Source: Xiphias gladius (taxonomy: Eukaryota > Chordata > Actinopteri > Istiophoriformes > Xiphiidae). From it: a stretch of 64,000 nucleotides of DNA. The position numbers and the translations under genes were made by a program. This document shows positions 54,936 to 64,000 of this stretch, in pieces. The stretch lies in NCBI RefSeq assembly GCF_016859285.1, contig NC_053415.1, forward strand, positions 18,064,501-18,128,500. Direction: 5' to 3'. Below the pieces are notes generated by a model, which was given only the letters and a program-made list of their open reading frames with translations, ran no database searches and was not told the origin of the DNA. Position 1 is the first letter of the stretch. Every line of letters starts with the position of its first letter.

Positions 54936-57083
54936 GTAAGCCGCATTTATCGACTTGTGGCTCGCTATCAGGCTGCCCCAGTAGAAAGGTCTTCAAGTTA
55001 AATATCTGTTGTACTAATTGTTGTTCTTAAAATGTCTTGAAAGTATACTGCCAAAAGACACAAAGCTAACCACCATGGTAAAATTGCAGCTAATTCTGGT
55101 GGTGTTGTCGATGACAGCTGTGGATTAGCTCGCCCGCTAGCTACTAGCTAGCGTAACGGCGGTTGGATAACAAAGCGCCGGTGGTCCAGGCTTTTCAACC
55201 GTTGCAGCGAGTTAGCTCACTGCTAAAACAACCATTGCTAACTAGCAAAGTACTAGTAATGTACTGTAGGCGATAACGTTAATGTATCTTTTGACAAGTT
55301 GTTAACTCACCGTATGTAGCTAACAGTAATGGAGCCATTAGCCGGGCTTTTAGTTAAATGTAAGCGTCCTCGGCGATTGATCTATCGGTTACATTATCGT
55401 CTGCTCTGTAACGGTACGTTTACTTTTCCAGAGCTTTTACGTTGAAAACGGTGGTGTCCTGAAACGTCATTAAAACAACCGTTAAAGGTCGACACCGGTA
55501 ACATTAATATAGCCAAAATTTGGCATCGAAACGTCGATATTTTATTCGAAGTTAAATATTCAGGCCCATTTGATAGGTAGTTGAATATTTGATGATAATG
55601 AAAAATTAGGTGTTTCTGGATGTAACTTCGGGACGAAGAGGGCACTGTTATTATGTTTGTTGCCGCATGATACGGAGGTGACAAGTATCTGACAAGAAAA
55701 GGTACACGACTGTCAATAAACCACAATTAACTAAACAAAGTTATCAGTAACAGGGCATTTCAGAAGTCGTGGCGAAATATTTTGGATTTGAGATTTAAAT
55801 GTATAGTAATATTCACAGTCGGAATAAAGCATATCTTGTTTCCATTTGATTTGTCAACGTATTGTATTTGCTTTTTTACTGCGGTCCGTCTTCAATTGAA
55901 AGCGATCACTTTTTATGCAGCTTCCCTAATTGGCCAACTGGCAAATACTGGCATTACTTAATGTACAGCGGCAAAAGACAGAAACATGAGTAGAAAATAG
56001 ACTCAAGAATCAAATACTCAACACTAATAAAATATTTTTTCCCTTGAATTAATTGTAGAATTGTTGAAAAGTACTTCGACATTACTTAGTTTGTTTCCTG
56101 TTTGGAAGGGATTTAGACCTCCTCTTCCTCCATTCTCAAATGCCAACAACAACAGCCGTCGAAGAAACAGGAGAGTGCACTCGTAAGTGCACAGAATCAC
56201 TATATTAACTTTATTCAACGTGCGACATGCACACACATTATTTTAAATGTTAAAGCCATACTCAGCTTTGTCCGGAACCTGAAGCACGGAACCAATAAAT
56301 GCTAAATTTTATGTGAAGCCTTTCAAAACGTGCAGAAGCTAACTAGCTAGCTAACGCAAGTAAGCTGAATGTAACGCTAACTGTTAGCAGTAACAATTAG
56401 CTAGCTGCATTCAACAAAAGATTGTTCAGTGCTATCGTGGTTTGTTATGATATGAATGCTGTTACTACTGCATGCATCTGTAATATATGCACCCGTGTGG
56501 TGCTATCACTTTAGTCAAATTAATAGTTTTACGCTGGTGTGATAAAGTTAGCATGTTTGCGTGACCTGTAGCAGAAGTTCGACGATGCCTCTCCTCCGGA
56601 CATGCTCGGTACCTGAAGTAGGCCTTGTGCACACTTAGCGTAGTAAAAGTTTTGAGCATCGAGGGATGGTTTAGTGTGGGTTTCTGTATACACAGTGCAT
56701 TCAGAAGTACGCCTCAAGGGTTCATATAATTGAGCTTGGTTTAAAATATACACACATACACGTCAAAATTTGTCTTGTAAGAAGAAGCTAACGTTAGTGA
56801 TGTAGCTTTGTACAGTGTGCTGGCAGCAAGCATTTCAAATGGGCCTTAGTTCAAATACAAGTTTGATTTAATTGTTTATCGAAAACACAAATAAAATATA
56901 TTTAAACTTAGGAAATATTTTGAAAAATGCAATGTTTTGTTGATGTTGGAAACTAACCACTGTCATTATTTCAGTCGTTATTTAAGTTTGCCTTTTTTCT
57001 ATCTTAAAGGGGTCTGAAGAGTGACAAATAAAAGAGAATTATCTTTTTAGCCTGAAGCTCAACTCCTCCGGTCCTTTTGGATC

Positions 57084-57770
57084 ATGGCTAAAGATGTAAG
57101 TAATTACATACATGGCTTTTACTGGAAACCAGTTTTGTAGTTTATGTGTCACCTTGCAGGCACTGTGATGTTAGATGAATGCACATCTGTTACATTGTTA
57201 TAACTTAAGATATCTCCTGTAAACTCACGTTTGTACTGCTGTACTCTTTTTTTTTTAAATGGACACATGCAGCATCTTTAATATGGTGAATTTTGGATTG
57301 TATTAACTTCCTTTTCTCCACAGGCTGGTCTGATTGAAACAAATGGAGAGCTGAAGGTTTTCATCGATCAGAATCTGAGCCCCAGCAAAGGTAGAAATTA
57401 CCAGTAATTGCGTCAATGCAGAAATTTTACACAGTATTTTCTTTACATAACCCATACTATAGTTTGAATAATAATGTTTTTTCATGTGTACACCTATTTG
57501 CTGTTAACTGGACGATAGGGGTAAATGCCATTTCAATAAAGACCTCTACTCATTACTGGGCTTCTCATGTCTTTTATTAGGTGTCCTATCTTTGGTTACT
57601 GTCCAGCCTACAGCTGCACCTGTGGCCAAACAGCTACTACCCAAAACTCTAGGGCCATCCAATGTGAATGTTGCTGCACACATGCAACATGTGCCACACA
57701 TGGTGAGTGATTCACCACAAAAGTCAGGCTTTTGTGCTTTCACAGCCACATTTGTATGAGAGTTTAGAAC

Positions 57771-57803
<33 letters not shown>

Positions 57804-60800
57804 GAGAGAGAGATATATATATATAGAGAGATATATATATATATAGAGAGAGAGATATATATATATATAGAGAGAGATAGAGATATAGAGAGAGATAGAG
57901 ATAGAGATATATATAGATATATAGAGATATATATATAGATATATAGATAGAAATGCACTTGTTAGGTTTCTCTGCAGTGTCTTACTGTTCTGTAAGCCCC
58001 CTCCATTATCATTGTGAGGTGACCGGGCAGAGGGTAGGTGGAGGCAGTTGATCCTAAGCTTATCAACTCTACAGTCAGCAGGATTACACCCATCATCCCA
58101 TTATATACATGGGATGTATACATAACGGAAATCAGCGTAGATATTACCTTTAGTGAAGGGATAGATCACCTATCTCTTAGATACCTGATTACTATTAGGG
58201 ATGCAAGTATTTTAAGCAATTTCTCTAATTGATCAACAGCCATGTTCATGAGTGAAAATTGATTACTCAATAAAGATGTCCAAAATACTAAATGTGTAAG
58301 TCCCATACAGATATTCCATCTAAATGTCACCTAAACCCTTGAGTGAGACTTAATGGATTTTTTTAAATGTACAATCTGTGTACACCCTCATCATATATCA
58401 ATATTTGAATACACTGAATTTTGGAGAACAACTTGTGTTATGTTGACAGCTTCACTAGATTACTGCCAGTTCTGAGTGTTCATATTTATTTTCCCTTGTC
58501 CTCCTCTGGCCTTTGTAGGTGATTGGAACACCCCAGAGGCCCACGGTATCAAATACCATTTTGGTAAACAGTCCACATACACCAAGTTCCCAGTTCCTCA
58601 CTCAGACTCAACCATCCGATGCCTCTCCTTGGTCATCAGGGTAAGTCTTCAAAAGGTCCTTAAGTTTATAAGTTTGGGACATTGTCAAGCTCTGTGGTGA
58701 TTAAATGTTTTTAGCATGTGCCAAATCTCATATTATTTCATATAAAGAAAGAAAATAGATTTTGAATACTAATCATTGTGTTTGTCTGGGGGATCTGTTT
58801 TTGTCCACAGAAAGCGTGGTAAGAAAGGGGAAAAAAATGGGAAGGGCTTAAGGCATTTCTCCATGAAGGTGTGTGAGAAGGTGCAGAAGAAAGGAGTAAC
58901 CACCTACAATGAGGTAGCAGATGAACTGGTCGCAGAATTCAGCTCTTCAGACAACCACATGTCACCCAATGACTCAGTGAGTGCTGCAGCTTCATGACAT
59001 TTTGTCAAAATGATGCAAACATAAATCATACACAAACATGCTTGAAAAGGGTCTCTCATAGTGCTAGATTTTACAGTTCTTTTAACAACTTAGAAGTTTT
59101 TAATATTTTGAATCTTGTTTGGTTTTTTTCCCCCCGTTTAGCATGTGTATGACCAGAAGAACATTCGGCGGCGTGTATATGATGCACTTAATGTGCTCAT
59201 GGCCATGAACATTATATCTAAAGAGAAAAAAGAAATCAAGTGGATTGGCCTGCCCACCAACTCAGCGCAGGAGTGCCAAAACCTAGAGGTAGAAACACAC
59301 AGTGTAGACCGTTCTTATATTAGCTTGTATTGGGGATGTCTACTCTCTATCACCGTATGTTATCATTCTTAATCATTTTTCCTTTATATTACCTGTAGGT
59401 GGAAAGGCAAAGGCGGCTGGAGAGGATTAAGCAGAAACAGTCACAGCTTCAGGAGCTCATACTGCAGGTGGGAATGAATTGAATGCTTGTACTTGGGTGC
59501 TCAGGGGGATCTTCACATGTAGCCTCTACCTATGATGCCAGTTCTGTTGGAGCTAATGTGTACCACCTCAAATGTAACTACATGTCAATGCTGCAGCAGC
59601 TATGAAGATACCATGTGGAGGCCACAAGAACTGAGGTTCGCCTGCTTGGGCTGCTTGTGTATTCCTCTACATGTTTCTGATGCTGGGAAAGATTGTTCAT
59701 TGTGAAGAAAACATTGAACAAGTTAAATAATGTTCCCTCTCTCCCTTCTCCTTACGGCAGTTGTGAGTGGAAGAATGTATATGATTACTTAGGGTGTATA
59801 ATGAATCCACAGCAAAGCTTGATAATGTACATCACATCCATTTCGTGTTATAGTGGTGCTACGGCAATCAGTGTGAGAAATTTTATACTGAACCACAGAC
59901 CAGTCACTTTGCTGGACCGCCCGATTAATGCTGGAGAATAAATCCAGCTAAAGTGTAGCTGAAGAGTGTAGCAGAATATTTTTCTTTTTGAAATGTCAAA
60001 TGTGGTATTAATTTAAAGCAGACACTCTATGTAGCGGCTATCAAAATTTTCATCTTTCTTTGATCTTGTCTTACAGCAAATAGCTTTTAAGAACCTGGTT
60101 CAGCGGAACAGACAGACAGAGCAGCAGGCAAACAGACCTCCACCTCCCAACTCCATCATCCACCTTCCTTTTATTATTGTCAACACCAGCAAAAAAACTG
60201 TCATCGACTGCAGCATCTCCAATGACAAGTATGTGCTTCATTTTCAGCACATTTATTCAAAAAAAGTTTCAAGTTTGCCCTCAAGTCCTTAAATTAATAG
60301 AAAAAGAACAGTGTATTGATGGTGACTTGTGAAATGACCTAACAATTTAACCTACCTCTTCAGCCAGGTATGTACTCACTAACAATTCTGGGTTAAATAA
60401 TTTCTACTACTCAAAGCAAATTATTACCAGCCCAATACATAAGTGATGTGACATTGTTATATCTATCGTCTATTTTGGCTAGTAAAATGTATAATTTTCA
60501 AGTTAATAATTTTCCAGCCCTTGGTAAGTAAGCCAAAAGTAGTTTGAAAATCTTCCAAGTTATTAAATTTGCCCGTCAGGATTAGCCTGATAAAGACAGA
60601 GATGCAGTTTTTTGAGATGATAACTCAACTGTTCAGTATATAGCTGTTAAGCAGCTGACCCCGAAGGCGTAAATATGAGATCTTCCCATTGGCACCTAAC
60701 TGCAACTTTTTAATTAAGGCTAATATAGGATAGAAATATGTCCATCTTTTGATGTAAGCAAACTGTCAGACAGCACTTTTTTTAATTTTAAAGGGTAACA

Positions 60801-62550
60801 ACAGATGGAACATAAACAATCCATTGACATGCAGTTAAAGTACTTTCATGCTCCCAGCCCTTCAAACCCTGTTCCATTTATGCAAATAGATGTAAAGAAA
60901 GGAAAACGCTGTTAATTAGCACTATGTGCTACTCGTGGTACTGCAGTGCATGCCTCAAATGCAAATGGAACACAACTTCTTAACACAACAGTCCATTTTT
61001 ACACTGGCGGTTGGACTGGTTGGGAGAGAAAAAAGCTGGTTAGACCATTTAAGTTAATCTTATTTACCTGTGAAACAAACACAGCCAGCCAAACCTTTCT
61101 ACTACAGTACCTGTACCCTGGCAAATGTGAGGAAACTGTACCTCTTAAGACTTTCTATGGTATTTAAGTGTTTTATGATAACCTGCCAAGTTTGGAAAAC
61201 CAAGTAGTTAATTTCCTGTTAGCCAACTGAAGGCGTAATCCATAAAAAAAAGTCTCTTGACTTTAAAATGTATCTTTTGGGGTCAAATCCAAGTTTTCCT
61301 ACATTCTTGTCATAACGTTTTATGGTGTCTACTTGCAGTTAACAGCAGGTGCATTTCTAGTATTTACCATTCTATGAAATATTCATACTTACATTGTCTT
61401 TTACTTGTTAACCACTTAAATGTCAGATTTTTTTTTTTTCTTTTAAATCATTATCACACTTCCTTATGTCTCCTGTTGTCCCTCTTTCTCATCTGTAGGT
61501 TCGAGTATTTGTTCAATTTTGACAGCATGTTTGAGATCCACGATGACATCGAGGTGCTGAAACGTATGGGCATGGCCTGTGGTTTGGAGGTGGGAAAGTG
61601 TTCTCCAGAGGATCTAAAGGTTGCACGTAACCTGGTGCCCAAAGCTCTGGAGCCCTACGTTATAGGTCAGTGCAGCAGGCCCTAATGTACGTAGACCTCA
61701 TTTTGATATAAGTTAGTGTTATATTCTTTTCAAGTTACTGAAATGGTAACAAACAAACAATTAGACACCAAACTCTTCCTGCTTCAAATTGAAAGACTTT
61801 CATTATTGACCCACTGGAATCCTGTTATTGTAAAGCAACTACAGGAAGTGCAGCCTTAGATAGTAGCAGAACAGTATTAAGAAATGGAGTAGGACATTTT
61901 TCAGAGCTTCTTTTTGGCAGCCCATCAGTTTTAAAGATGGCAAAAGAATGAACAGTAAAAGAAGCAGCAGCACTAGTGAGTAGATACTTGTTAGGTTGCT
62001 TATTTACACAATGTTTGCCACTGAGGAAGCTACTTGCTGCTTTTTGAACACTGACATGCCCCCAGTGGTGAGAAAGAAGTTTTAGAGAAGCTGTAGTGTG
62101 ATTTGTTCACTTCCAGTGGGTATTCATTGTAAAAGCGGTGTGACTAGAGCAGAGAGAGATGAATTCAGGTATCATCAGAGGCAAATTTCTTTAGGTTAAT
62201 GTCTTTTCTCTTTTTCCAGAGATGGCAAAGGGTCCCATCAGTAACGTCTACATCACTGGAGGTTCCTCAGCTAATGGAGCCCGTTACCCTGCAAGCAGGT
62301 GAGAAGCCCTGCAATTCAACCAACAAATGTGACGGAAAACACATGTTGTTATGCTTGTCCACCATTAACTTGTTTTCTAACTGAATGATAAAATCCTCCT
62401 CCTCCTTGTAGTGATGGCTGCACCGATGGCACCATGGCCTCCAGCTCGAATGACTCTCACTACAGCGGGTCTCGTGTGGAGACTCCAGTGTCGTACATGG
62501 GGGATGATGATGACGAGGACGAGTACGATGAGAACGACGACGAAGACTAA
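57084..62550 (+). CDS. tfdp1: Transcription factor Dp-1 (E2F dimerisation partner), 11 coding exons
   Basis: Heterodimerises with E2F proteins to control S-phase genes; nuclear. Exons 57084-57095, 57324-57390, 57581-57702, 58519-58640, 58811-58976, 59142-59288, 59399-59467, 60077-60228, 61499-61665, 62220-62298, 62412-62550 join in phase to 413 aa (human 410). N-terminus [21 protein letters not shown] basic stretch [16 protein letters not shown] starts the winged-helix DNA-binding domain (about 109-191), with the recognition motif RRVYD (173-177) and [15 protein letters not shown]. Coiled-coil dimerisation segment about 213-245 ([29 protein letters not shown]). The marked-box/C-terminal domain includes [20 protein letters not shown] and [10 protein letters not shown]. 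The acidic tail is almost all Asp/Glu. The region between residues 27 and 70 differs most from human. HV replaces the single residue before YDQKNIRRR. Intron 10 is only 113 bases. The 5' UTR is split by an intron. Confidence 0.96.
57770..57951. repeat. (TA)n/(GA)n compound microsatellite in tfdp1 intron 3
   Basis: CT repeat, then alternating TA and GA blocks ('tatatatagagagag' motif) lie 70 bases after the exon 3 donor. The Tyr/Ile/Ser frame read on the minus strand is an artefact of the repeat. Confidence 0.9.
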
Positions 62551-63580
62551 ACTTGTCAACGCCTCGCTGCTCCAACAAGCACAGTCCTTCAAACCACCTT
62601 CACCGTGGGAATTTAGTCCCCCTTTGTGTGTGCTTCTTCAACCTTTTCCCCTGTTTCCCATGCCTGTATTTCTGTCTGGCTTTCTCAGGGGTGTAGACGA
62701 AAATTGAACAGAGGTGTATATTGCACCCATCCTTTTCTGCTCCTGAATCACGTGCACCTGCACTACAGCTCTGGGGGAGGTGTCGTCCAAGGGAACTGTG
62801 GTCTGTGGCCCTGCCACCACGCTGAAGTCTTTGTATGTCTAATCCACTTCTCAATAAGCCATCCCACTAAAAAAAAAACCCTCTGTAGAACCTACTGCTG
62901 TTGGAGAATGTATAATGTACTTGTTTGAATAGTTATTTCTATTATTTTTGCAATTACATATGGCAGACATGATGATGATCAAAATGTTGCAAGATGGCCA
63001 AAGTGTCTGCTTAACATGTATTAATGCAACACCATGGATTCTGAATGGCCAAATACAGTTGGCATTGCATCTCAGGATGGGGCTCCATCAGATGTGTTGA
63101 TACTTTTTGTTTTGTGTTCTTGGCAATAATTTGAAATAGTTTCTTATCCTCCATTGTGTTGGGCTGGCTTCCTTCTGTTCTGTAGGCAGCTGCTTTCCTG
63201 ATCTTGTTTGCTAGTTTTTGTTTTTTGTATTTCTGGAGTTGAGGAGTTCTCCATCACCGCCCTGTTAATGCCTTGGTAGTGTTTACAAAATAATGGCACC
63301 AGCAAGGTAAGGACTTTCATAATCCAGGCTCCTGATAGGTAAATAAGCTTTGTTTGTTAATTACGTATATGAATCATACGATTGTAGCTTATAGTATCCT
63401 TTAGAGGCCAGTGGTAAAGATAGACCTTCAAAAATTATTGATGTAACTGTGTGGTTGTGTAGGTCTTCATGTGCTCCTTCAAAGATCTCCCTTTTAAAAC
63501 TGAGCAACACATGTACTGACTCTTCCAAATACTTTTTCTGTAATCTAATATAAGTTTGCAAATTAAATATAGATTGTTTT
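62551..63580 (+). other. tfdp1: 3' UTR of tfdp1, end uncertain
   Basis: Non-coding sequence after the TAA. A candidate ATTAAA signal lies at 63562-63567, followed by a T-rich region; 'aataag' at about 62854 is weaker. Minus-strand frames crossing the stop region are shadows of the acidic Asp/Glu codons. Confidence 0.4.
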
Positions 63581-64000
63581 AATAAGATTGCATCTATAAT
63601 TTATGCAAGTTTGTTGCAGCAAAAGTTGACCTACTATTTGTGTCAAGCCTGGAACAACATTGCCTATTCCTCAATTTACAAGTAAATCAGGCACACTGAA
63701 TACCTCAAAATATATATATATATATTTTTTCTTAACCATGTCAAAGATGTAAGCTTGAATTGTTTTCCCTCAAAAAACACATCTACTAAATTAACTCAAT
63801 AGCTCAGTTTTTAAGTTTAAAAAAAGTCCATAGATGCACAGTGGTTCCTATGTATCTGTCCTGGGGAAAGGTGGGGTTGGGTTTGTGGCCGCTTGTCAGA
63901 GGAAAGCCTCAGGGAAACGGCATGCCAGAAACTCATGAAGAGGATGGCTGTGAGGTGAGAACAACTGATAACATGCTCCTTTTCTCACCCGGCTGTTGGT
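63580..64000. other. Right edge, downstream of tfdp1
   Basis: A/T-rich DNA with a short TA run (63712-63726), then a less A/T-rich stretch from 63840. On the plus strand 'cgcttgtcag' / AGGAAAGCCTCAGG ... 'tgtgag|gtgaga' (about 63899-63955) has an acceptor and donor around a frame reading ESLRETACQKLMKRMAV. This may be one exon of a further gene, but the evidence is thin. Confidence 0.25.

Noticed and set aside
57764..57958. Minus-strand open frame of Tyr/Ile/Ser repeats
   Set aside because: It is the TA/GA compound microsatellite in tfdp1 intron 3.
62377..62592. Minus-strand frames over the tfdp1 C-terminus
   Set aside because: They are shadows of the Asp/Glu-rich codons of the last tfdp1 exon.

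Overview
The window is vertebrate nuclear DNA, almost certainly from a ray-finned (probably percomorph) fish. Genes are split into short exons with canonical GT/AG splice sites, proteins match vertebrate families nearly residue for residue, and the non-coding DNA holds dispersed repeats I recognise from teleost genomes plus long TG, TA and GA microsatellites. There is no prokaryotic, phage or CRISPR content. All gene models were spliced by hand by following reading phase from exon to exon.

Layout, left to right. (1) 1-3330: non-coding upstream or intronic DNA with homeobox-type A/T-rich blocks. (2) 3779-11989 (+): pou2f1 (Oct-1), 15 coding exons, 712 aa, followed by a 3' UTR of about 6.6 kb ending at an ATTAAA near 18630. 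(3) 19260-20200: CpG-rich stretch with a perfect CRE and no recognisable gene. (4) 26443-20810 (-): a hidden gene of six tiny exons, a CD3-zeta / Fc-receptor-gamma family ITAM adaptor (cd247/fcer1g type), convergent with pou2f1 as CD247 is in human. (5) 29684-34154 (+): a short lamp1 with one luminal domain. (6) 42097-37789 (-): grtp1, 352 aa. (7) 49784-45575 (-): dcun1d2, 259 aa. (8) 57084-62550 (+): tfdp1, 413 aa. The right edge may carry one exon of a further gene.

The order and orientation lamp1(+)-grtp1(-)-dcun1d2(-)-tfdp1(+) is that of human 13q34, without ADPRHL1 and TMCO3. The pou2f1(+)-ITAM adaptor(-) pair is that of human 1q24. The window therefore crosses a junction between two ancestral blocks, lying between 26.4 and 29.3 kb. 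The genes do not form one pathway: they cover transcription (Oct-1, DP-1), immune-receptor signalling (ITAM adaptor), lysosome membrane (LAMP1), Rab-GAP activity (GRTP1) and cullin neddylation (DCUN1D2).

Most notable: the ITAM adaptor, invisible to simple ORF calling, whose second ITAM tyrosine is replaced by leucine; the single-domain LAMP1; and CLEAR-like motifs upstream of lamp1.
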